DNA from: Magnolia sinica
Lineage: Eukaryota > Streptophyta > Magnoliopsida > Magnoliales > Magnoliaceae
DNA: 64,000 nucleotides
Assembly (NCBI RefSeq): GCF_029962835.1
Contig: NC_080588.1
Coordinates: 19,610,001 to 19,674,000, forward strand
Reading direction: 5' to 3'
The first letter of the stretch is position 1. Every line of letters starts with the position of its first letter. This document shows positions 46,701 through 56,245 of this stretch, in pieces. A program made the position numbers and the translations under genes. The notes under the pieces were generated by a model. That model worked only from the letters and a program-made list of their open reading frames with translations. It was not told where the DNA came from and did not search any database.

Positions 46701-46985
46701 ACTCGGACTTTCGACGCGTGGTCCAAGTCCGATACGGAGTTTCGTGATGCTCCCTAGAGCTACTAGGTTTTGAGATTGATCCTAGGTTTCTAGGTAGTGT
46801 AGGATTAGCGATTCTACTAGTTTTGGGTCTTGCGGTTCGTATAAAAAGTAGTTCAAGCTAATCTGCTTATTAATTCTGTTTAGTACTTAATTAATTTTTG
46901 TCTAATTCGTAAAGAATTTGGTCCTTAGTGATTTCTGCCTGAGGTGGTACTCGAGTCTTTGTACGAATTTTTCTGAGACGCGCTA
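43785..46985 (-). repeat. 5' LTR of element H (right on the + strand, 3201 bp)
   Basis: TGTAATGCCCC ... GACGCGCTA, collinear with the 3' LTR. A TATA-like site on the minus strand (GCCTATTTAAAG, about 46195-46207) lies about 780 bases from the transcription-upstream end, a plausible U3. The terminal TTACA has decayed to GCGCTA. Confidence 0.95.
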
Positions 46986-47429
46986 TGAAGACAGAGTGCT
47001 TTCGTTGCTACATTATCCTCCTTATCGAACTATTCACTCGGTGCTTCTGACTGGTGGCATTCTGTCTTCCGTTCGAGCACGATCATTCAGTCTTCTGTTC
47101 AAGTGTGATCATTCAGTCTTCTGTTTGAGCGCGATCATTTAGTTTTTCGTTCGAGCATGATCATCCAGTCATCCTTCAGCTATAATTCATTCAAGCACGA
47201 TTCCTTCGACCGTGATTCATTTGACAATAATCCATTCAAACACGATTCTTCCGAGCTTGATTCTTTTAGGCTTGACTCTTCAGTTCTTCATTCAGGCAAT
47301 CCTCCGTTATGCGACCAACTCTATTTTCATGAAGAATCCTTCTCCAGCGTAAATGGATTTTTATACAGAAGGAAGATCGATCCTCCATTTGATTTCATAA
47401 ATCAATCAAAGAATGATCAAGGGGGCATC
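46986..47429 (+). other. Distal interior of element G with a 26 bp tandem repeat and polypurine tract
   Basis: After element H the interior of G resumes. It has a tandem array (47071-47174), a further set of looser 'ttcgaccgtgattcatttgac' units up to about 47290, an open frame of 131 codons (47157-47552) that runs into the LTR and is not a known protein, and the polypurine tract CAAGGGGGCATC at 47418-47429 next to the 3' LTR. Confidence 0.75.
47071..47174. repeat. 26 bp tandem repeat GTTCGAGCACGATCATTCAGTCTTCT x4
   Basis: Four consecutive 26 bp units start at 47071, 47097, 47123 and 47149. All carry GATCAT at the same place. They are in the 3' non-coding region of G. Confidence 0.95.
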
Positions 47430-47559
47430 TGTTGGGGGACAAAAAAATACATGGGTCGACAGGAGTTTGGTTGGTTGTGCATCAAGGATCCACAGCCCTG
47501 CCCATTATGTGGCTCTCTCTATCATCCCTCTATGGAAAATTGTCCACGATGAATAATGC

Positions 47560-47715
47560 CAATGAATAGTGCTTATGAATAGTAGCGTAGATGAATAGTA
47601 GCATGGATGAATAGTTACGCGGGTGAATAGTTGTGTGGGTGAATAGTAGCATGGATGAATAGTTACGTGGGTGAATAGTAGCATGATGAATAGTTGTGTG
47701 GGTGAATAGTGTTAC
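47560..47715. repeat. GATGAATAGTAGC tandem array in the 3' LTR of G
   Basis: About nine imperfect units, e.g. 'gatgaatagtagcatg' and 'gggtgaatagttgtgt', with the same period as the array at 5565-5745 but a different copy number. Confidence 0.9.
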
Positions 47716-47765
47716 GCAGAATGGGGCCCACAGCACATAAATCATTGCTTCACACGTGTGGAAGC

Positions 47766-47774
47766 CTATAAATA
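47766..47774 (+). promoter_or_regulatory. Putative TATA box, 3' LTR of G
   Basis: CTATAAATA followed by CCCCCTCCCCCTCTC, a canonical LTR-type core promoter. The homologous site in the 5' LTR has one substitution. Confidence 0.7.
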
Positions 47775-47839
47775 CCCCCTCCCCCTCTCATTTGCAAGAT
47801 CAGAAGTTTCAGAGAGGTGCCAGGAGTAGAGAGAGAAGG

Positions 47840-48035
47840 GAAGATGAGTTATGCGGACCCGCGCAACTCAAAATGAGTTGTACAGACCCACGCAACTCAA
47901 GACGAGTTGTACGGACCCGCGCAAATCAATATAAGTACTCAAGATGAGTTGTGCGGACCCGCACAACTCAAGATAAGTTGTGCGGACCCACGCAACTAAA
48001 GATGAGTTGCGTGCGCCCGTGCAACTCGAGTGAGT
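47840..48035. repeat. Palindromic ~29 bp tandem repeat, 3' LTR of G
   Basis: Six to seven units, each an inverted repeat. The unit at 47946-47969 is perfect: GAGTTGTGCG, loop GACC, CGCACAACTC. Units are linked by AAGAT(G/A). Located just downstream of the TATA box, so it would be in the transcribed leader. Confidence 0.9.
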
Positions 48036-48400
48036 AGTGCTCCCCTATGCAACATGAACTTTCTTGTGCGATGCAGTTTTGTGGGTTCTCTCCACACTTC
48101 ATTTTTTAAAGAATACACTTTTTATATGTTGGTTTGAAGCAAGGATTTTGGATCCACACAACTCCTCTGGTGCTGTGACATATGCAAAACATGTCGAAAT
48201 GCTGGCGAAATTGCCATTGAATTGCTTCTCCTTTCAAGCTTACACTGATTCTTTGTACTTTATTTTGGAATCAAGAGAGATACGAGGATGCAATTGAAAC
48301 TCAGGATTAATGAAATCTATGATGAATGTTCTTCTATTTTCTTTATTATTATTGAATGATAAATCCCCTAACGAAATGCTTTTCGTTTCTTGTCGAAACA

Positions 48401-49600
48401 CCTCAGGCAACAAGGCAATCCCATGGCATTACCCAGAATGTTCTGAGGTGGGAAACATACATCCTAATGGGAGATGCTTTCGAAAAGAAGGACTCAGAGG
48501 AGATCCTAAAGGACCTTTGGTCAGAAGGGCACACAAGGCTGACACCACATATGATGTAGTGGTCCAGCTTAAAACCATACCGACCCAAATATCTGTTTAG
48601 AAACTCCTCTATACATCGCAAGCACACTGGGAGATTTTTGTTAAAACTTTGAACGATGTGCATATCTCCCGAGAAGCTGCGCTTGAAATGGTCACGCACA
48701 TGAGCCATAACTTTCTCAGATGACGAGTTACCACCAGAAGGTTGCGACCATGCAAGGTCATTAAATGTAATTGTCCGTCATAAGGACAATAGCCTCCCAC
48801 CAGTACTAATTGATAATGGTTCAAGTTTGAATATTTGCCCACTTCGAACTGCCTTGTATTTGGGACTACATCCATTTATGTTCAGGCCAAGCAATATGAA
48901 TGTGAGAGCATTCGACAATTCACTAAGACAAGCATAAGGAGAGGTTGATCTTGAACTACAAATTGGCTCAGATACATCCACCATCTCTTTTTAGGTGTTG
49001 GATATCCCTTAATCATTCAATCTTCTCCTCGATCGACCTTGGCTTCACAAAGTTGGGGCCGTACCATCAACTCTCCACCAAAGGGTCAAGTACATCCATG
49101 GGAATACGGTGCTCTGCATTCTGGCAAATCCTAAACCACTTTTTCCCACTGAAACAAATCTTCATGGGGAGCCTAACATCCCACTTATTGACGCATGGAA
49201 ACCACACAAAGACAAACCATATTACAACTTCCAATTTGAAGCAGTGGATCATGTTCCATCAGGATGTCCTTTAAAATCAAACTGTATTTTCACTCCAGCC
49301 GAGCGTCAAATCCTGAAGTACCGCCTTGAACACCATGATACCGCCAAGGTAATTGAGGTTCAAAAAAGAGTAGGAAAGGTAGGACTGAGATATGAGTCTC
49401 CTCCACCGGAAGAACTAGAGGAGGCAGATACCGAGAGGAGGCAGAAGTGCCAAGAGATGAGTCATCCCTCCCATTTCACACCAATCCAATTCGTTAGCAC
49501 CAGAGTCATCCATCCAAGTCAAAATCCAAATTTTGATCCACCAGGTCATGACAGTAGTCTCACCCTCACTGAGTTGCCTAAGCAATAACTAGGCAAGGGG
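48401..49600 (+). pseudogene. Element A protease region
   Basis: The frame resumes after G with GNKAIPWHYPECSEV; 'A-(I/V)-P-W-x-Y' is typical for the segment before the protease in Tat-lineage elements. Next comes 'ISREAALEMVTHM', then the aspartic protease core with LIDNGSSLNICPL (active-site Asp, about 48797-48841), 'MNVRAFDNSLR' and 'LLDRPWLHKVGAVPSTLHQRVKYI' (about 49025-49105). A longer open frame (49109-49588) carries 'PAERQILKYRLEHH' and a Glu-rich tail. Stops and shifts occur at 48600, 48720, 48940 and 48990. The protein would process the gag-pol precursor. Confidence 0.85.
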
Positions 49601-50200
49601 TAGGAGCTACCCTCTCTTGATTGGATCACAACAATGGTCCCACCAAAGTTACAACAACTTGAAGAGCTCCATGACATAGGGAATGAAGAAAGGTCCGATG
49701 AATCTGACACCGAGTCAGAACCTAGCCCTCACTATATCATGATGATTAGGCATAATAGATAAAATCAGCCCACTACATCCCAAAACACTACCTCTCGAGG
49801 GGAGAGAGAGCAGGGCTCCACTTAGTTCACCACCCCCATGACACTTGAATCGGCCGGTCAATCTTCTCAGAGTGCCGATCTGAAAAAAATATCATTGTAA
49901 ATAGACATTTGTACCTCAAGTAAGACCAGGATAGACACTAGTTCAAAATTCCTGCTTGCTCGGTGTTCGATAAAATTAAAACACCAAAAAATCCGAAAAA
50001 CCTTCAAAAACCAAAACATAAAAACTCTTCAAAAACCAAAAACAATAGAAAACCTTTAAAAACAAAAAATAATAGAAAATCCACAAAACACAAAAATAGA
50101 ACAAATTTTACAAAAACCAAAAACATCAAAAAAAATTCAAAATACCAAAAAATCAAAAAACTTTTCAAAAACCATAAGCAATAAAGTGCCAGACTCATCT
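49601..50200 (+). pseudogene. Element A linker between protease and RT, with an A-rich insert
   Basis: 'DESDTESEPSPHYIMM' at about 49690-49745 is a typical acidic linker phrase. From 49963 to 50184 an A-rich block of 'caaaaaccaaaaac' and 'aaaaacatcaaaa' units encodes only Lys/Asn/Thr; it is low-complexity DNA. Confidence 0.6.
49965..50180. repeat. A-rich (AAAACC)-type low-complexity tract
   Basis: Repeated 'aaaaaccaaaaac', 'caaaaataatagaaaa' and 'ttcaaaataccaaaaa' units, with almost no T or G. Confidence 0.9.
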
Positions 50201-51240
50201 TAAGAGCTGCTTGAAGCTGAAGTTAACATCTATGACTTTAACATAGATCTAGACTTCAAACTCATGGGTTTAGAAGAGGTCAAGGACAAGGGAAATGATG
50301 GTCCGACTCTTGAACTTGAGGATCTCCTCAATAAGTTCGATTCAAAAGCCAATGTCGCACTTGATGATTTTGAGGTGGTTAATCTCGGAACCCACAAGAA
50401 TCCTCGGGAAGTATGCATTGGAAAATCTTTATCTCCGAGTGACAGAAAGAGGATGATTGAGTTTTCGAAACTACGGTTATCAAACTTTGCCTTCTCCTAC
50501 AAAAATATGCCCAAACTCGATGAAGATCTAGTAGTACATCATCTACCCACGAAGCCCGAAATCAAGCCGGTCAAGTAGAATTTGAGGAGAATGTGACCAG
50601 AGTGGATCCTGAAAATACGGGAGGAAGTAATCAAGCAATACAACGTCGGTTTCCTGGTAGTATCCAACTATCCGGAATGGCTGGCCAACATTGTTCTAGT
50701 TCCCAAGAAAGACGGTTAGATTCCAATGTGCATTGACTTCCGCGACCTCAATAAAGTTTGTCCAAAGGATGACTTCCCACTGCCCCACATCAACACTTTG
50801 GTTAACAATACGACAGGTTACAAAATCTTCTCTTTCATGGACGGTTTCTCTGGCTACAACCAAATCAAAATGGCCACAGAAGACCGTGAAAAGGCATCAT
50901 TTATCACGCCGTGGAGAACCTTTTGCTACCGAGTCATGCCATTCAGGTTGAAAAATGCTGGAGCAACATACCAGCGAGCCATGACGACACTATTCCACGA
51001 CATGATGAACAAAGAGCTAGAAGTCTAGGTGGATGATATAATCATCAAGTCTCAAAGCATTGAGGGGCATTTTAAGGACCTCAAAAAACTCTTCGACTGA
51101 TTAGAAAAGTTCAAGCTCCGCCTCAATCTGCAAAAGTATGTCTTCAGGGTGACCAGTGGCAAGTTGTCCAGTTTCATCGTCAGCGAAGATGGCATCTGAG
51201 TCGACGAATCAAAGACAAAAGCAATTCTAAAGATGCCACC
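50201..51240 (+). pseudogene. Reverse transcriptase of element A (Tat-lineage)
   Basis: It begins with the pre-RT phrase 'EVVNLGTHKNPREVCIGKSLSPSDRKRM' (about 50370-50460). Then 'YNVGFLVVSNYPEWLANIVLVPKKDG', 'MCIDFRDLNKVCPKDDFPLPHIN', 'FSFMDGFSGYNQIKM' (first catalytic Asp), 'KASFITPWRTFCYRVMPF', 'LKNAGATYQRAMTTLFHDMM'. The catalytic box is at 51021-51040 and reads V-stop-VDDIIIKS: a stop stands in the place of Tyr of YVDD. Further stops at Trp positions occur near 51100 and 51199. Polymerase relic, inactive. Confidence 0.92.
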
Positions 51241-51860
51241 TCCAAAAAATAAGAAAGAAATTCGGGGGTTCTTAGGTAGAGTTCAGTATATCGGTCACTT
51301 CATTTCCCAGCTTACACCCATATGTGAGCCCATATTTAAGTTGCTCCGCAAGAACATGCCAAAAGAATGGAATGAAGATTGTTAAGAAGCCTTCGATAGA
51401 ATCAATAAGTATTTGCTAGATCCACCAGTGCTAGTCCCGTCAGTGCCCGGATGACCCCTACTACTCTATATCTCAGTCGCCGCAGATGCCATTGGGTGCG
51501 TCATTGGCCAACACGATGACACAAGAAGAAAGGAGCGAGCGATCCACTATCTTAGCCGTCGATTCATTGATTATGAGTCCCGGTACTCGTTAATCGAAAA
51601 GACGTGCCTCGCTCTCGTTTGGGCCACCCAATGCCTTCGTCAATACATGATCGCTTATCCAATCCTCATGCTTGCACGAATGGATCCACTGAAGTACTTT
51701 TTCAAGAAATCAGCTCTAACTGGAAGAATTGCAAAATGGCAATTGTTACTTTTCGAGTTGGACATCACCTACGTCAGTCAGAAACAATTAAGGGGCAAGC
51801 TTTGGCCGACCATATCGCAGCACACTCCTTGCCTGATTATCAGCCACTGAAGACTTTCTT
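51241..51860 (+). pseudogene. RNase H of element A
   Basis: Connection 'KKEIRGFLGRVQYIGHFI' (51250-51305), then 'LLLYISVAADAIGCVIGQHD' (first Asp in the place of AxD), 'RRKERAIHYLSRRFIDYESRYSLIEKTCLAL' (Glu), 'YPILMLARMDPLKYFF' where relatives have a TDQPLRxxL-type motif, and 'GRIAKWQLLLFELDITYV'. Stops near 51385 and 51452. A one-base shift about 51700-51790 changes frame to 'GQALADHIAAH', which carries the last Asp. Confidence 0.88.
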
Positions 51861-51884
51861 CCCTGATGAGGATATCCTATTCCT

Positions 51885-52441
51885 TAAGGGAGAAGAAGGA
51901 CCAGAGGCAGATGGACTTTATATTTTGATGGTGTAGCTAACGCTAAAGGAAGCAGAATAGGGGCAATCCTCTACTCTCCAGATGACATCCCCATCCCTGT
52001 TTCGAGAAGGCTATCCTTCGGGTGCACGAACAAGATAGCCGAGTACGAGGCATGTATAGAAGGCTTAAAGGAAGCAATCATTTTGGGGGTAAAAAAGTTA
52101 AGGGTCTTCAGTTACTATCAACTCATTATCAATCAAACAAACGGTGATTGGAAGACGAAGGACGAGAAGCTGATTCCGTGCCACGTTTATCTCAAGAATC
52201 TCATCGACGAATTCCTTAAAGTCACTTTTATATACATGCCACATGCCAAGAATCAATTCGCTGATGCCTTGGCCACTTTAAGATCTATGCTAGATATTCC
52301 TAAGGGAGCAGCACAATAGAAACTCACAGTCGAACTGCGAGAAGATCCAGCATTCTGCCTGCAGATCGAAGAAGCTAAAACACCACCTGACAAGCACCCT
52401 TGGTATACCGATATCAAGAAATACCTAGAAGATTGACCATA
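51885..52441 (+). pseudogene. Second (archaeal-like) RNase H of element A
   Basis: A second RNase H after the first is diagnostic of the Tat lineage. Visible: 'WTLYFDGVANAKGSRIGAIL' (first Asp in YFDG), 'TNKIAEYEACIEGLKEAI' (Glu in AEYEA), 'LRVFSYYQLIINQ', where relatives have GDSQLVI and the Asp is replaced, and 'PHAKNQFADALATL' (last Asp). It ends with 'HPWYTDIKKYLED', a phrase just before the integrase. The frame is cut at 52442 by a CACTA terminus; integrase and 3' LTR of A are not in the window. Confidence 0.88.
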
Positions 52442-52790
52442 CACTACGCCAAAATCATGAATTTACGATGGATTTGGCGACGGACTTTGTCCATCGAAAA
52501 AATCGCTTAGTTTAATGACGGATTTAATCTGTTACTAATGGAAAAAGTCCGCCACCAATCGTCTTTCATGGAATTTTGCGACAGACCAAAATCTGTCGCT
52601 AAAATTTGATTTACAACGGATTTACGGCGGATTTTGGTCTGTCGTAAAATGGCGACGGACTAATCGCAAATTTTGATTTTGCAACAGAATATGAAATTCC
52701 CACCCAAAATAGCAATTCACGACGTTTTTTAGTTTCTTTTGTGATAGATCATGGTCCGTCGTAAAATGACTTTTACCTTAAACACTTATT
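52442..52790 (+). mobile_element. Terminus of a CACTA (En/Spm-type) DNA transposon
   Basis: It starts CACTACGCCAAAATC, a typical plant CACTA terminal inverted repeat. Subterminal repeats in both orientations follow: GCGACGGACTTTGTCC, GTCCGCCACC, TCTGTCGCTAAAA, GTCTGTCGTAAAATGGCGACGGAC and CCGTCGTAAAATG. They are spaced 20-60 bases apart, the usual transposase-binding zone. The second terminus (..TTTTGGCGTAGTG) is not seen to the window end, so the element is truncated or extends beyond. The 3 bp target copy cannot be tested. Confidence 0.88.
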
Positions 52791-52921
52791 TTTTTTCCTT
52801 TTTTTTAGAATATGGTGGAAAATTATGTTTTTTTTCTAGTCGAAGAATTTTTTTTAATAGAATTTCAGTGATTTAATTGTACATATTTTTATCTAATATT
52901 ATTTTTTAACAATTGATTGAA

Positions 52922-52998
<77 letters not shown>

Positions 52999-53899
52999 CA
53001 AATGAGTGGAAATTATTATTTTTTTTAAAAAATTTACAACTAATATTTAAATGATTTGTAATATGACATGAAAAGGAATATTGGGAAGTTATAAAAAATT
53101 AACAATGTTTGAGAAAAAAATGAGATTTTGAAAAACTAAAAATCATTTAATAAAAATCTAATTTGCGGGAAAAAAAAAAGAATATTGAATGAAGTAGATA
53201 ATTTTGAAAAAAAGAATTTGATTTCAAGAAAAAAATAATATCCTGAAAAAAGAAAATGAAAAAGATATAAAAAAATGTGAAAATTTTGACAATGTTGAAA
53301 AATGAAAATATTTTGAAAAAGAAAATGAGAGTTTGTATTTTGAAAAATAAAATAAAATTGAGAAGTTCAATAAAAATTGACAAGTTCGAAAAAAATGCTT
53401 TAAAAAATGATGAAGTTAGAAAGAATTGAAAATTTTAAAATAAAATGATATTAAAGAATCGATACTTTAACAAAAAACAAACATTTTGAAACGAAAAATA
53501 AAGAAGTTGAAAAAATTCGGGATTTTGAAATATAATTGAAAATGTTAAAATATTGAAATTAAAAGAAAAAGTTATTTATAAAAACATTGGGATTTTGAAA
53601 AAAAAAATTATATCATTTTAAAAAAGAAAATTGAAAAGTTGAAAATAAAATGATGCTTTTGAAGAAAAAAAATGGCATTTTGGAATTTTTGAAAAAAAAT
53701 TTAAATTTTGAGAAATTTTTTAAGATTTTGAAAATAAAAATTCAGAAATTGTATTTTAATTTTCTAAGAAATATTTTATAATAAAAATGATATTTTGTTA
53801 AAAGTTTTCAAAGAAAAAGTAAGCATAAAAAATATACATTTTGAAAAAAAATGTTATTTTTAAATGGAAATTGAAATTTATTTGCGAAAAAAAAAAATA
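52791..53899. repeat. A/T-rich low-complexity region with (AT)n
   Basis: An (AT)n microsatellite at 52925-52992 is followed by about 900 bp of GAAAATTTTGAAAAA-like sequence on one strand. Repeats of 'ttttgaaaa(a)' every 15-40 bases suggest an old expanded simple repeat. The 78-codon Phe-rich frame on the minus strand is an artefact. No gene seen. Confidence 0.85.
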
Positions 53900-55459
53900 T
53901 AGCCTGATCAAGGTGAGTAACTAGTCAAATTGACGGTATTGATCAGTAAAATAGAGTGAATGGACCAAACATATAAAATGGGCCAAATATTCTGGTCAAA
54001 ATTATGACCCAACTTATTGACCTCGCGAGAACCTAAGAATTGATGTTAGTAAGTTTTGTGGGCCCCATCATGATGTGTGTCGAACATCAACACTGTGCAT
54101 TTGATGTGTCCCGTTTAGGTTATGAGATATCTCAAAAATCATTCGTATATGAAACTCAAGTGGGCCATACTATCTAAAACCATGTGAAGACATCCTAAAA
54201 AATATAACAACACTTGGTGGGGCCCACATGAGTTTTGGATGCAGCTAAAACTTGGTTTGACCCCTCATCCAAGTGGGACACACATAATGAGTGGGTTGGA
54301 TATGTGAATCACATTTAGGCAGGCCCAATATATGATTATGAATGTTCTAAGGAAACCCCTCTCCACTACATTTAGTTAAGTTACTCATTACCCTTACCAG
54401 AGTAAACTCTGTGGGGTCCACCGTTACTTATTTATTTTATCCACTCCGTTCATCCATGTTAACAAATAATTTGAGGTCTAAAGAACAAAAAGGAAGCATA
54501 TCCAAAGCTCAAGTGGACCACACCACAGGAAATAGTGTGATTGAACCTCTACCATTGAAAAATTCTTGGAGGCCATAGAAGTTTTGGATCAAGCTGATGT
54601 TTGTGTTTTCTCTTCATCCATATATTTTTGATATTATGAACAACCTTTAACCATTTTTGGACAATCTAATCAAACCTGATTGAAGAGTAAATAACTTCAG
54701 ATGTTTAAATCAAATTTCTCTCAAATTGTTGATCAATCTTGTATGCCTAATATCTTTCTCATATGTAGCCTGATCGATGCGAGTAACTAATCAAATTGAG
54801 GGTATTGATTAGTAAAATAGAGTGAATGGACCAAACATGTAAAATGGGCCAAATATTATGGTCAAAATTGTGACCCAACTTATTGACCTCGTGAGAACCT
54901 AAGAATTGATGTTAGTAAGTTTCATGGGCCCCATCATGATGTGTCAAACATCAACACCGTGCATTTGATGTGTCCCCTTTAGGTTATGAGATATCTCAAA
55001 AATCATCCGTATACGAAACTCAGGTGGGCCATACCATCTAAAACTATGTGAAGACATCCTAAAAAAATATAAAAGCACTTGGTGGGGCCCACATGAGTTT
55101 TGGATGTGGCTAAAACTTGGTCTGACCCCTCATCCAAGTGGTACACACATAATGAGTGGGTTGGATATGTGAATCACATTTAGGCAAGCCCAATATATGA
55201 TTATGAATGTTTTAAGGAAATCCTTCTCCACTCCATTTAGGTGAGTTACTCATTACTCTTAGCATACTGAGTAAACTCTGTGGGGTCCACCATTATTTAT
55301 TTATTTCATCCACTCCATCCATCCATGATAATAGATAATTTGAGGTCTAAAGAACAAAAAGGAAGCATATCCAAAGCTCAAGTGGACCACACCACCGGAA
55401 ATAGTGTGATTGAACCTCTACCATTGAAAATTTCTTGGATGCCATAGAAGTTTTGGGAT
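53900..55459. repeat. 866 bp unit in direct tandem duplication (second unit partial)
   Basis: TAGCCTGATC(A/G).. starts at 53900 and again at 54766. The units agree closely through 'gagtgaatggaccaaacat', 'tgtggggtccacc', 'cataatgagtgggttggatatgtg' and 'gccatagaagtttt'. The second unit stops at about 55459, where a GGGCCCACC module begins. No ORF spans it. Confidence 0.93.
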
Positions 55460-55870
55460 CAACCCACACCGTTCATCCATTTTTCGAGATCATTTTAGAG
55501 AATTATCCAAAAAATGAATCATATCCAAAGATTAAATGGACCACACCACAAGTACCAGCAGGGGTGATGATTTTCACCGTTAAAAATTTCGTAGGGCCCA
55601 CCATAATGTTATTTTTCCATCTAATCTATTCATAAGGTCACAAAAGACCTGGATGAAGAGGAAAAATAAATTTCATATTGATCAAAACTTCTATGACCCC
55701 CAAAAGGGTTTTAATGGCAGACGTTCAATCCCCCACATGCTTTTGATCGTGTGGTCTAGTTGATAGTTAGATCTGTCTTATTTTTTATCTTAAGCCTTGC
55801 GACGAGCTCGCCATATGGATGGACGGTTTGTTTATAACACATACCTCATGATAGGACCCACAGAATTTGA
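55460..55870. repeat. GGGCCCACCATAATG module, copy outside the alpha family
   Basis: It aligns with beta 15890-16290: 'gatcattttagag.attatcc', 'ggaccacaccaca', 'gggcccaccataatgtta', 'tttcatattgatc', 'gacgagctcgccatatggatggacgg'. Here it lacks the alpha-family head and arrays, so it is either a fragment or an independent repeat later captured by the family. Confidence 0.82.
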
Positions 55871-56245
55871 TGACGTCACCCAGCCCCCTCTCTCAAACGT
55901 TGAGTTTTAAGGACTGGTTAGGGCGCCCCTATTTCAACCCCTCTCTCATAGGCCCTCCTCTCTCCTCTTTCCTCTCTCCCTTCTTATAGATCAAGCAAAT
56001 ATAGCTTCCATTGTTAGAAATTTATAGAATAATATTTTTTTTGTAAAATATGGAATCCGAAAAATGCAAATTAATCTGAAATATGGACAGGCTGAAGCAC
56101 GTCTGAAACGCTGTCCTTAAAACGTTATTTGCCGCTACTTAAGTGAATTGCATATGCTAATAGGTTACAGGCAAACCATTTCTAGGATATGACGAGCCTG
56201 GTGTGGGTCTGCGTTCAACAAACATGAAGGCCCACCTATTGGAAC
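55871..56245. other. Unassigned stretch
   Basis: CT-rich patch (55935-55985), then ordinary low-copy-looking sequence. No ORF or repeat recognised. Confidence 0.4.

Larger units (their letters stand above)
33345..46985 (-). mobile_element. Element H: Tekay/Del-like chromovirus (Ty3/gypsy)
   Basis: A 13.6 kb minus-strand element with ~3.2 kb LTRs (33345-36514 and 43785-46985), tRNA-iMet primer site, gag, protease, RT, RNase H, integrase with a GPF module, a chromodomain and a polypurine tract. Long LTRs with a C-terminal chromodomain point to the Tekay/Del group. An accessory ORF lies between the 5' LTR and gag. It is inserted in the non-coding interior of G. The TSD is imperfect (AAAGG at 33340-33344 against TGAAG at 46986-46990) and the right terminus reads CGCTA instead of TTACA. 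Most domains have stop codons or shifts. Confidence 0.93.
5449..48400 (+). mobile_element. Element G: gag-only, probably non-autonomous LTR retrotransposon
   Basis: Two LTRs (5449-6379 and 47430-48400) begin with TGT and end ...GAAATA / ...GAAACA. They are flanked by the perfect 5 bp target-site duplication CCTCA (5444-5448 and 48401-48405). A tRNA-Arg-like primer site follows the left LTR and the polypurine tract CAAGGGGGCATC precedes the right one. Without nested insertions C and H it would be about 6.9 kb. Only a gag relic is recognisable; I found no protease, RT, RNase H or integrase in its remaining interior, so it probably depended on enzymes of a relative. It is inserted in element A. 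Confidence 0.92.
47430..48400 (+). repeat. 3' LTR of element G (971 bp)
   Basis: TGTTGGGGGACAAAAAAATAC ... TCTTGTCGAAACA, collinear with 5449-6379, with a CCTCA TSD directly after. It keeps both canonical TG and CA ends, unlike the left copy. It is about 40 bp longer, partly through extra palindromic units. Confidence 0.96.

Noticed and set aside
53147..53383. Phe-rich minus-strand ORF that looks like a membrane protein
   Set aside because: Derived from GAAAA-rich low-complexity DNA; no start context or conservation signal.
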